In this document: positions 18,642 through 26,141 of the stretch, piece after piece
Layout of the letters: every line of letters starts with the position of its first letter
Position numbering within the stretch: the stretch's first letter is position 1
Origin: a bacterium
GTDB taxonomy: Bacteria > JAJVIF01 > JAGGVT01
Assembly (NCBI GenBank): GCA_021157815.1
Contig: JAGGVT010000096.1
Coordinates: 1 to 64,000, forward strand
Direction: 5' to 3'
Length of the DNA stretch: 64,000 nucleotides
The notes under the pieces: model-generated
Told to the model about the DNA's origin: nothing
What the model saw: the letters and a program-made list of their open reading frames with translations, nothing else
Database searches by the model: none
Translations under genes and position numbers: made by a program

Positions 18642-20540
18642 TTAACAAAGATTTCTAACGAATTGTTCTCCATCAATTGATTCTACTGGTCCACCCCTCA
18701 GCATTGAAGTATGTTGTCTTAACCCATGATTTGGTCGACCAGAATGTGCAGTTGGTCCGCTACGTTGTTTTGCCCAAGTCATGAATAACATTTCTGTCGA
18801 CCTTGTCATTGCCACATATAGTAATCTTCGTTCCTCATCAAAATCTTCTTGGGGAAATGGAATTAAATCATTTTCTGCCCCAATCACGATTGTGGCACGA
18901 ACTGTTAATCCTTTTGATTGTCTCATTCTCATTAATCGAACACCATGTGAATGACTAGATAATATGTCTTTTCCAATAGGTTGTATTTGTCCAATGTAAA
19001 AACCAAGATTCTTCCCCTTGTCTATTAAGTCATCAATTTCTATTAAAAGCTGTTTTAAATCATCTGTGCATTCAGGCAGCTGACCATTTTCCATTTGTTC
19101 CAGAATCCATTTGCCCCAGTAAATATCTTCATCATCTGGGACTTGAGTCAATTCGATAAAATTGGTCATTGATTCCCATAGTTTTTTTGCTTGTTTCTTT
19201 CCATGTATTGGTGAAGAGGAAAAATTATTCGTTGCTTCATCAAAAAACGCCTGGCTAAAGCTTATTTGTGCTTCCTTAGCTTTTTGATACAGAAAGCTTA
19301 TGAATTTAGCACCGATACCTTTAGTCATTTCCATTAAGCTCCACCAAGCTAAGGAATCTTTTTCGTTTGATAAGAGCGATAGTATTTCAATTACATATCT
19401 ATTACTTTGATCCTCAAGTATTACATTGATTTTATCTGTTTCAGAAAAGGGAATGTTGAGCTCCTCAAGATTATCCTTTATCAATTTTGTAAATATGCCT
19501 TGTCGATCCTTTCTTGATAGTATAAGAATGTCGGATGGGTCTATATGTTGCGAGTTTATCATCCATTTTGTTAGTTTTGAGACACCTTTTGCTTCCTCCT
19601 CCTCATTTCTAAATCTTAACAGACCTACATGCCCCTCATCAGATTGCTCATAACAATCTAATGTATATGGAGATTGTTCATCTGTACTACCTTGGATTAC
19701 AAACTGAGACCACTCAAATAATTTCCTTGGTAGTCTTCGGCAGATTGTAAGTCCATAATCTTTAATAGGTGTAAATTCGTTAGGGAATCTAAGAATTCCT
19801 TTAGGATGTGCATTTCGAAAAGAGTAAATGGATTGTTTGTCATCGCCGATCGCAAAGATCGAGATTTCTCTATCTGATAAACGACGAAGAACCTCAAGAT
19901 CACAAGCATTTAAATCCTGGTATTCATCAACAATAATAATATCATAATCGATTCCCTTCAAATGATCATGGTCTCTCAATGCACATCTAAGCAGATCAGG
20001 TAATTCTTCAAGAAGTGTATAACCAAATATCGAGCGATGCACAAGCCATATGCCCATGAATTTTGCTCTTTCTTGGGTTGAAATTTCTGTATTTTCTTGC
20101 TCTGACAATGATTCCCATTTTGCTGCCATCTCCTTTATTAAATTATCCAGTAGTTTTACTTTTACACCAACAAGTTTTGCAAGATGCCGCCGAATGAGAA
20201 GTCGTTTTTCAACATCATTAGGAATGCGTAATGGAACAGGGAATTCAGCACATCCTTCATTCTGCAAAACAACAGAAATAGAAAACGAGTGAAGTGTACT
20301 TGGTTTAGCAAGTTTTTCTGATTCAATATTTTCAAGTTTTGTTGCTAATTCTGCAGTAGCTGCCCTTGTAAAAGTAATGAATTTTACTTTAGCAGGATTG
20401 TCCTCTGAATTTATAAGTCTGTTTGTTAACTCAACTGCGGTAAGGCTTTTACCTGTCCCTGGTCCAGCTATAACGCGTCCATTCTTTTCCACAGGATGGC
20501 TGATTATTTCTTTCTGCTCATCAGTGAATTCTATGGCCAT
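18642..20540 (-). CDS. UvrD/Rep-like superfamily I DNA helicase
   Basis: This 632-residue protein has the SF1A helicase motifs in order: Walker A IAGPGTGKSLTAVEL near residue 25, motif Ia FITFTRAATAEL, motif II IIIVDEYQDLNACD near 205, motif III FAIGDDKQSIYSFRNA near 232, motif V MRQSKGLTVRATIVIGAEND near 535, and motif VI RRLLYVAMTRSTEML near 575. It is smaller than UvrD or Rep, has no nuclease domain and lacks the usual C-terminal extension. Nothing nearby makes it part of a RecBCD or Zorya/Gabija-type system. Its AT-rich coding sequence and the flanking mobile-like element suggest transfer. It should be an ATP-dependent 3'-5' translocase. Confidence 0.9.
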   Translation of the reverse strand: MAIEFTDEQKEIISHPVEKNGRVIAGPGTGKSLTAVELTNRLINSEDNPAKVKFITFTRAATAELATKLENIESEKLAKPSTLHSFSISVVLQNEGCAEFPVPLRIPNDVEKRLLIRRHLAKLVGVKVKLLDNLIKEMAAKWESLSEQENTEISTQERAKFMGIWLVHRSIFGYTLLEELPDLLRCALRDHDHLKGIDYDIIIVDEYQDLNACDLEVLRRLSDREISIFAIGDDKQSIYSFRNAHPKGILRFPNEFTPIKDYGLTICRRLPRKLFEWSQFVIQGSTDEQSPYTLDCYEQSDEGHVGLLRFRNEEEEAKGVSKLTKWMINSQHIDPSDILILSRKDRQGIFTKLIKDNLEELNIPFSETDKINVILEDQSNRYVIEILSLLSNEKDSLAWWSLMEMTKGIGAKFISFLYQKAKEAQISFSQAFFDEATNNFSSSPIHGKKQAKKLWESMTNFIELTQVPDDEDIYWGKWILEQMENGQLPECTDDLKQLLIEIDDLIDKGKNLGFYIGQIQPIGKDILSSHSHGVRLMRMRQSKGLTVRATIVIGAENDLIPFPQEDFDEERRLLYVAMTRSTEMLFMTWAKQRSGPTAHSGRPNHGLRQHTSMLRGGPVESIDGEQFVRNLC

Positions 20541-20650
20541 TTATATATCCTTTATAAGTTTTTCCTTAACAATCATCCACAATTGGAATGCTATCTCACA
20601 ATTCATTAATCATTTATCCTTTTCGTTCTCTCGCTACATATTAAATCCCT

Positions 20651-21493
20651 CTATTCACCCGTCTCAAGCATAATCACCAAACGGCCGCCCTCCTCCTCCG
20701 CCCTGACCATTACTCCGTTGCGCGTAATAAAATAGTGACCGAAGGTTATATCATTCGCTTTCATGTCAACCTCGTACGCAATTATCTTCCTGTTGCCGAA
20801 TTCCATTTCATGCTTGATTTTTGGTGTCATGGTCAGATTATAAAAGTCCTGCTGCACGATGCTTAGCACGCGAAGCGTTTCAGTGCGTCCGGTTTTAAGG
20901 CGCGGCTGGGTGCAGATTAGCGCCATCTGGCCTATGAAATTGTTGTCGAATAAAAAAACATCATCGGGGATTTCCTTTATGAAAACCTTAGGTTCGTCAT
21001 CGCCGGGTTTTTGGTGCTGAAAGTGCGCATGTCCGTTTTCAAAACGGGCATGGATACTGTAATGGCCGTCCATTGTGCTTCTTTTCCCGAATGATGAGTC
21101 CATTTCCCTATCATAGCTTAGCAGTCGCCAGTTTTCATCGAACACGAGAACACTCTCGCCGCTCATCCTTTCGTTGAATTCCTCGTTGTCTATATCTATT
21201 GATGTTAACAGGCGGTAATTGTTGTTTTCATTTTTGTCCAGCTTAAAAGTCGCGGAACCGATTTCAACATCCAGCATTTTGAAAACATACCTGTATTCCC
21301 TGCCGAGTTCGTATGGAATTCCGCGCTCACCCGGATTCGTGTATGTAATCTTCTGGACAACAGGAGTTTCAGGGCTATTTCCCCCGTCTGGTGGAGATAT
21401 TTTTTCTTTCCCGCGTCCACATGCGCTGAGATTTGGCAGAACAATCAGCAGAAGCACAAGAAATATGAGTTGTTTTATTCTGGTGAGTATCAT
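20651..21493 (-). CDS. DUF3108-family lipoprotein
   Basis: This 280-residue protein has a lipoprotein signal (IVLPNLSACGRGKEK) with Cys near residue 25. The mature protein opens with YELGREYRYVFKMLDVEIGS, the hallmark of DUF3108. A beta-rich stretch follows (YRLLTSIDIDNEEFNERMSG, LLSYDREMDSSFGKR, HYFITRNGVMVRAEEEGGRL). DUF3108 proteins are envelope proteins of unknown function with an LPS-assembly-like beta fold. The ribosome site is weak. It stands alone, 100 bases beyond the helicase gene and on the same strand. A repeat element lies just upstream, at 21543-21655. Confidence 0.8.
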   Translation of the reverse strand: MILTRIKQLIFLVLLLIVLPNLSACGRGKEKISPPDGGNSPETPVVQKITYTNPGERGIPYELGREYRYVFKMLDVEIGSATFKLDKNENNNYRLLTSIDIDNEEFNERMSGESVLVFDENWRLLSYDREMDSSFGKRSTMDGHYSIHARFENGHAHFQHQKPGDDEPKVFIKEIPDDVFLFDNNFIGQMALICTQPRLKTGRTETLRVLSIVQQDFYNLTMTPKIKHEMEFGNRKIIAYEVDMKANDITFGHYFITRNGVMVRAEEEGGRLVIMLETGE

Positions 21494-21542
21494 GTTTTTT
21501 TCTAAGAGACTGTTGCCAACAAGATATTTCTATTGGAATCCG

Positions 21543-21655
21543 TAAAAAAGGGGACAGTCCAGAAAAACTTCCAGTATGATGATTTCAATAAACATTGTTC
21601 TAAATCCCAGTGTTTATCGTATTTATAAACGTTGTGGGACAATCCCCTTTTTTAC
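21543..21655. repeat. GGGGACAGTCC-family element, copy B
   Basis: About 113 bases are bounded by inverted repeats (GTAAAAAAGGGGACAGTCC at the left; GGGACAATCCCCTTTTTTAC at the right). The inner part is AT-rich and includes TTCAATAAACATTG. It is related to the elements at 2890, 50942 and 52420, most clearly in its ends. Confidence 0.8.
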
Positions 21656-21710
21656 TCAATTTATTAGATTTAGTTTTTATCATTTAGTTTGTTATTTTAC
21701 AACACCTTCT

Positions 21711-22775
21711 CTATGAAAACTTCCAGTTATTCGAAAGCGCGCTCTGAGTTTCCTTAACCGCGCGTTTTACATTATCCATCACATGCAGATATTCAGGCTC
21801 ATCCGGATCGACTTCGCCGCGCATGGCTCTCATTGTTTCAATCACACTCGCCGCGAGCGCGGTGTAGTCATATCCGCCCTCTAAAAATGCGAACATCGGA
21901 ATTCCCCGCTCCGAACAGAATTTATCAACCGTTCCCGCCATCCATCTGAAAGTTTGCGTTGAGAAAGTCAGCGATGCCAGCGGGTCGCGCTCGTGAGCGT
22001 CATAACCGGCGCTTATAAGCAGAATCTGCGGATCATACTGCTCAAGAACAGGCATTATAACGGATGCAAAACAGTATTTCGCTTCAGCATCGCCGCTGAC
22101 CGGAGCGAGAGGAATATTCACATTAAAACCTTCTCCATCACCGATCCCGATTTCATCAGAACGGCCTGTACCCGGATATGCCGGATGCTGGTGAGTTGAA
22201 ATGTATAAAATCTCTTTCTCGGAATAGAACGAATTCTCTGTTCCGTTGCCGTGATGAACATCCCAGTCCAGGATTGCCACTCGTTCAAGGCCGTAATCGC
22301 GAATCGCGGCGCGGGCGGCAATCGCGATGTTGTTAAACAGGCAGAAACCCATCGCGCGGTTCGCAATCGCGTGATGTCCCGGCGGACGAGGCAGCGCAAT
22401 CGCCCTGCTCTCTTTTCCATTTTCATCAGTTGTGCCGTAGTAGTTATGCAACATGTCAATACCGGCTCCAACGGCTTTTTCAGCGGCGATAAACGAACCG
22501 GGTGAAATAATCGTGTCAGGATCAAGATTGCGTCCTGAACCTCCCGACAATGCGGCGACTTCCTCTTTTATCATTTCATAATAGGAGTCATCATGATTTA
22601 GAAGAATGTATCCTTTCGATGCCGGTCTGGGGTCTCTAAGTTCAACAACCCCGATAACAAGGTCCTTGTCAATCGCGTTGATAATGGATGTCAGCCGTCC
22701 CGCATTTTCGGGATGATCTCCGGTATCGTGATCAAGAAATTCCACGCAATAATATACTGGCAGAGCGCTAATCAT
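21711..22775 (-). CDS. Histone-deacetylase-family zinc hydrolase
   Basis: This 354-residue protein belongs to the class II HDAC/acetylpolyamine amidohydrolase/AcuC superfamily. Catalytic features are all visible: LPRPPGHHA (His-His charge relay) near residue 130, LDWDVHHGNGTENSFYS (zinc-binding Asp and His) near 165, LLISAGYDAHERDPLA (zinc-binding Asp) near 255, and AFLEGGYDY (transition-state Tyr) near 295. In bacteria these enzymes remove acetyl groups from polyamines, acetoin-related proteins or small amides; the substrate here is unknown. Its start overlaps the stop of the upstream membrane-protein gene by four bases (ATGA), so translation of the two is coupled. Confidence 0.9.
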   Translation of the reverse strand: MISALPVYYCVEFLDHDTGDHPENAGRLTSIINAIDKDLVIGVVELRDPRPASKGYILLNHDDSYYEMIKEEVAALSGGSGRNLDPDTIISPGSFIAAEKAVGAGIDMLHNYYGTTDENGKESRAIALPRPPGHHAIANRAMGFCLFNNIAIAARAAIRDYGLERVAILDWDVHHGNGTENSFYSEKEILYISTHQHPAYPGTGRSDEIGIGDGEGFNVNIPLAPVSGDAEAKYCFASVIMPVLEQYDPQILLISAGYDAHERDPLASLTFSTQTFRWMAGTVDKFCSERGIPMFAFLEGGYDYTALAASVIETMRAMRGEVDPDEPEYLHVMDNVKRAVKETQSALSNNWKFS

Positions 22776-23374
22776 TTTTCTTTGTCCTTTTGAGTTGATT
22801 CATTAACCGGTTTATCCTCAGATGAAACACCATCGTTTTCATTGTCTATATCTTTTGGCTCATACTTTCTTGGCTGCGTTCTGGTATAGAAACCAATAGT
22901 TGTGATTGTAATCATCAGGCCTTTCGCACCCTTGAACCGCTCCCTGATTTCAACAAGCTCCTTCGGCGGATCGGACATTGAAATGGTGATTTTACGAAGG
23001 CCGTTCTTGTCAAGGATATCAATCATATTTACCTTTGTCAGTCCGCCCAAATATTCAATATACCAATTCTTGACAACATCAATCGGATCATCCGTTGAAT
23101 AAAAAACAGCCTGAGTCATATCAATGCCACTTTCCAATACCGCTTTTTGCGAATTTGGATAGGCCGGAATCCGGCTTTGTATCTTCTTTTCACTCTGTGA
23201 TTCACCCTCCTCAGAATCATTATCCGTTGATGTAAGCGTTACCAATTCCGGCTTTTCCTTTTCAGCCGCAATGGGCTTTTCCTCCTTTATCTCTGAGCTT
23301 CCACGCATAAGCGCGACAGCAACCAAAAGAAGGATTATTGGGAAAAGATAGGTTAAAAGTGGATATTTTCTCAT
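22772..23374 (-). CDS. Membrane-anchored protein coupled to the deacetylase
   Basis: About 200 residues from the ATG at 23374; a TTG at 23395 is the alternative. One N-terminal helix (LLTYLFPIILLLVAVALM) is followed by a charged linker rich in Glu and Lys (residues 30-65). A compact domain comes next (IPAYPNSQKAVLESGIDMTQ, AVFYSTDDPIDVVKNWYIEY, then KITISMSDPPKELVEI), and the tail is charged. The middle resembles envelope domains in which a small sensor-like fold follows PxYPNA, but I do not recognise a named family. It overlaps the deacetylase gene by four bases. By position it could anchor or deliver substrate to that enzyme. Confidence 0.7.
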   Translation of the reverse strand: MRKYPLLTYLFPIILLLVAVALMRGSSEIKEEKPIAAEKEKPELVTLTSTDNDSEEGESQSEKKIQSRIPAYPNSQKAVLESGIDMTQAVFYSTDDPIDVVKNWYIEYLGGLTKVNMIDILDKNGLRKITISMSDPPKELVEIRERFKGAKGLMITITTIGFYTRTQPRKYEPKDIDNENDGVSSEDKPVNESTQKDKEK

Positions 23375-23860
23375 GTTTCTTTCACTATTGCGCAATTTGT
23401 AATGAATTTACGCCTGTTTTATTCTGACACGAGTCGAGCACCGTCTTTAATGTTCATTAAATATTAATAATTCATATTAACCGAGAGCACATTACCTACC
23501 TATTTATCGATAATATCCGTTAAATACTCTTAATTCAGATTTATCGCACATTAACGCTAGTTCTCCGCGGCTTAAATCGTTCCAAAATGAATATCCCAAA
23601 GTAAAATCTTACGATCAACATCCTGTCCAGAGAATTAATTTGCTATTATCATTGTGCAGAATGTAATGAATTCTGCAACCTGCATTTTACCTAATTTGCA
23701 CATTCACTTTCATTAAAGTTCATTAAATATGAATTAATACGATTAATTTGCAATTCGTCATCGCTTAAATAAATCCCGCATGTAATTAATCGCGGTTATT
23801 CATATTATTTGCGCAAAACTAATGGTAATTGCAAGTATTGCATTTTATTAATTTTTTTCC
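23375..23860. other. AT-rich intergenic stretch
   Basis: Nearly 500 bases without a credible gene on either strand. It contains two loosely repeated tracts (GTTCATTAAATATTAATAAT near 23452 and GTTCATTAAATATGAATTAA near 23720) and two copies of GTAATGAATT. Both flanking genes run on the minus strand, so part of it may be the promoter region for the 23374 gene. I see no clear operator. Confidence 0.5.
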
Positions 23861-24036
23861 CTGGGAGCGCTGGTCTCTGACCGGCATCTGGTTAGGCTAA
23901 CTGGAAATATTAAACTGAATCTAACCAGTATTGTTGATAAACCCAATCCTTGTCTTTAGGTATTCCATCAGTTAGACAAACTCTATTGATTTCAATTAAC
24001 CTGACACAGGTGCCGACCAGAGACCAGCGCTCCCGG
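23861..24036. repeat. Inverted-repeat element with 28-bp arms (GGGAGCGCTGGTC)
   Basis: The left arm at 23863-23890 begins GGGAGCGCTGGTCTCTGACC. The right arm at 24007-24034 ends GGTCTCTGGTCGGCACCTG when read back, a near-perfect complement. About 116 AT-rich bases lie between, with smaller internal repeats (TAGGCTAACTGG / CTAACCAG). There is no coding capacity. It looks like a miniature inverted-repeat transposable element. Only one copy is seen in the window. Confidence 0.8.
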
Positions 24037-24099
24037 GTTCAGATTTTTACCTATACTAAAAGATCATCAGACACAACTAATTACGGATTTCCCCTACTA

Positions 24100-24591
24100 T
24101 CAATCCCCAACGCTATCACCGCTGAATATCAGAGAGATGATTTTCCATTTCCCTCGAATTTTCATAAGCGAAAATATATCAACGCCAGTTTGATGATTTG
24201 TTGAATCGCGATAATCATAATCACATACCACTGTCGCCATGCTGCTGCGATGGATCTCTATTTTTCGATTCGTCAGTTTGTCGGAAATAAATATCTCTTC
24301 CTTGAACATTTCCTTTGTTTCTTTCACCCATTCGGCAAGGCTCATTATATCCTGTTTGGTGTGGTTATCGAAATCGATTCCAATAACGGCACGATAATGG
24401 AACAGATTTTGGACATCTGTCATTTTCTTCGATGAATAAGCTTCCTGGAATTCATCGATGACAGCATCGACCGCATCGGTTTCATCAGCGGCAATCGCAC
24501 TCCCCGATTCAGTTGCGGATGGGATAATGCATCCAAGCATAAATCCCACCATGACAAAAAGAATCGCGGCAATAATATTTTGCTTTTTCAT
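24100..24591 (-). CDS. NTF2/SnoaL-like lipoprotein
   Basis: This 163-residue protein has a lipoprotein signal (FVMVGFMLGCIIP). The mature part has the cone-shaped NTF2-like layout: a helix DAVDAVIDEFQEAYSSKKM, then DVQNLFHYRAVIGIDFDN, a middle helix LAEWVKETKEMFKEE, and C-terminal strands ATVVCDYDYRD, then VDIFSLMKIRGKWKIISLIF. The ending resembles the DUF4440/SnoaL pattern (…GKWKI…). Such domains bind small ligands or act as simple isomerases; no catalytic residue is obvious. A GAGGGTG site lies upstream of the ATG. The gene seems monocistronic, between the inverted-repeat element and a terminator. Confidence 0.75.
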   Translation of the reverse strand: MKKQNIIAAILFVMVGFMLGCIIPSATESGSAIAADETDAVDAVIDEFQEAYSSKKMTDVQNLFHYRAVIGIDFDNHTKQDIMSLAEWVKETKEMFKEEIFISDKLTNRKIEIHRSSMATVVCDYDYRDSTNHQTGVDIFSLMKIRGKWKIISLIFSGDSVGD

Positions 24592-24684
24592 TTTTGCACC
24601 CTCTCACAAATTAATCACTGTGATTATAACGCATTTGGTGAAATGAAAAAGCTATTCAATTGGCATAACTCCTCAAACCATGAA

Positions 24685-24709
24685 AAGACCCCGCATATCG
24701 CGGGGTCTT
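24685..24709 (-). terminator. Rho-independent terminator
   Basis: A perfect 10-bp stem (AAGACCCCGC / GCGGGGTCTT) with a 5-base loop is followed by TTTTC on the minus strand. It ends the lipoprotein gene at 24736-25716. Confidence 0.9.
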
Positions 24710-24735
24710 GGATTTACAAATAAGCCAGATTGCTT

Positions 24736-25716
24736 TTACTCAATGATCGGTATTTCTTCTTTGGATATTAAATATTTCTCGGGAATAATCAGGTCTTTGA
24801 GGTTTTCCTGTGTGAGAATAGGTTTTGATGTATCGAGTAGATCAAACTCACATGAGAACATCGATACCATATCGGACAAATTGTTTCCCCCTCCGTGATA
24901 AATGCAGTGCTTGATATACTCATTTCCGTTGATATTCAAATAAACGTAGTTGGATTCATCATCTTTACCCCACTTAAACTGAACATTGGATTTGTCAACC
25001 AGTTTGGCAAAACTATCAAAGTTTTCACCGATGACGAAATACTGCGGGCCGAGTGTTTCAATAAATGATGATGGAAGAACACCGTTATCAACGTAGAAAT
25101 TCCCTGAATTCGTGAACAGGATATCGGTGAGCTGACCAAACATAGCTAGAAGTTTTTTCTCATCCTCATCGAGTATTTTAGTTATGCTTGTGTTAACACC
25201 AATAAATATAGATGATTCCAAATCACTTTCTGATGGAAATACATATTTAAGATTTCGCCACATGTCCTGATCGTCTGATTCATCTTGCCCGAAATACAAA
25301 TAGTTAAATTGCGCGGAAGACCCGGAAAGCCGCTTATACCCTACCTCACCAAAATTCTGTTCGTTAACTATAACATCATTACTATTATCCAAAATCTGTA
25401 CTGGATTTCCTGTTGACAGGTTTCTTGGCCAAAATAATATGTGGCCGCTTGATACAAGAGTGTTAAATGAATCCGGCATGTTATCGTACGTTTTGAAATA
25501 ACCTATACTGGCTTTTCTAAATATGTCATACGAACTTAGCTGTATGGCAGATAGGGATTTGTCGTTTTCCTCAATCGGGAATGACCAATTATCAGAAATT
25601 GAGGTATCTCGTTCCTGTGTCTGTTTGTTTGAATTGTCAATGACAATATCAGTTTTCTGGTTGGATGAACATCCGAATAGAACAGCAACCATTATTAATA
25701 AAACAAAAAATCTCAT
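24736..25716 (-). CDS. Lipoprotein of unknown function with WPRNLSTGNPV motif
   Basis: This 326-residue protein has a lipoprotein signal (IMVAVLFGCSSNQ) and a GGAGATT ribosome site. Residues ~55-115 read SAIQLSSYDIFRKASIGYFK, then YDNMPDSFNTLVSSG, then HILFWPRNLSTGNPVQIL. This resembles a shorter stretch of the secreted protein at 47674-48606 (VKSGLIVVWPINPLTGNPVR). A hydrophobic helix, a plain linker and a (W)P-x-N-x-x-TGNPV turn also occur in type II secretion pseudopilins and related pilin-like proteins. No prepilin cleavage site is present, so any such relation is distant. It ends at a strong terminator. Confidence 0.7.
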   Translation of the reverse strand: MRFFVLLIMVAVLFGCSSNQKTDIVIDNSNKQTQERDTSISDNWSFPIEENDKSLSAIQLSSYDIFRKASIGYFKTYDNMPDSFNTLVSSGHILFWPRNLSTGNPVQILDNSNDVIVNEQNFGEVGYKRLSGSSAQFNYLYFGQDESDDQDMWRNLKYVFPSESDLESSIFIGVNTSITKILDEDEKKLLAMFGQLTDILFTNSGNFYVDNGVLPSSFIETLGPQYFVIGENFDSFAKLVDKSNVQFKWGKDDESNYVYLNINGNEYIKHCIYHGGGNNLSDMVSMFSCEFDLLDTSKPILTQENLKDLIIPEKYLISKEEIPIIE

Positions 25717-25748
25717 AATCTAATCTCCATGGGTTTGATGAGTAAAAA

Positions 25749-25976
25749 TTAACCATTGTGGCACGGCTGCGATTCCCACACTGCCTCCGGTTTGCCACCT
25801 TCAGGGCAGAAAAAACACCGCGTATAATCACAATACGGTCTATCAGGTATTACTTCTATAAACCACCAATTCTTACTAACATCATAATCGCTACTGCAAG
25901 GTTGACTATAGACAACAGTTTTACTGCCTGCGAATATTTTGCATGTCGCGGGTATCTCAAAGACTCTCCTTCTCAA
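25749..25976 (-). CDS. Possible small cysteine-rich protein
   Basis: An open frame of about 70 codons, 33 bases upstream of the lipoprotein gene and on the same strand. It reads CKIFAGSKTVVYSQPCSSDY, then WWFIEVIPDRPYCDYTRCFF, then CPEGG … SQPC. Six Cys residues and a balanced composition look protein-like. The start is unclear: the frame opens at a TTG at 25976 that overlaps its own AGAAGGAGA purine tract, and no in-frame ATG follows. It could be a genuine small secreted or metal-binding protein, a decayed gene, or chance. Confidence 0.35.
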   Translation of the reverse strand: MRRRVFEIPATCKIFAGSKTVVYSQPCSSDYDVSKNWWFIEVIPDRPYCDYTRCFFCPEGGKPEAVWESQPCHNG

Positions 25977-26141
25977 CGGTGATATGGAATTCAGTAAACT
26001 GTAGCTATTATACCACGCCGGGGGGGGCGCAAGCGCAAATATAAATTATTTCGAATTATTATTAACAGCCTAAGTGACAGCCTGGAATAACCAGAATGAC
26101 ATTTTTTACTCCGTTAATGAAAATTAATCACACCGTTTAGG

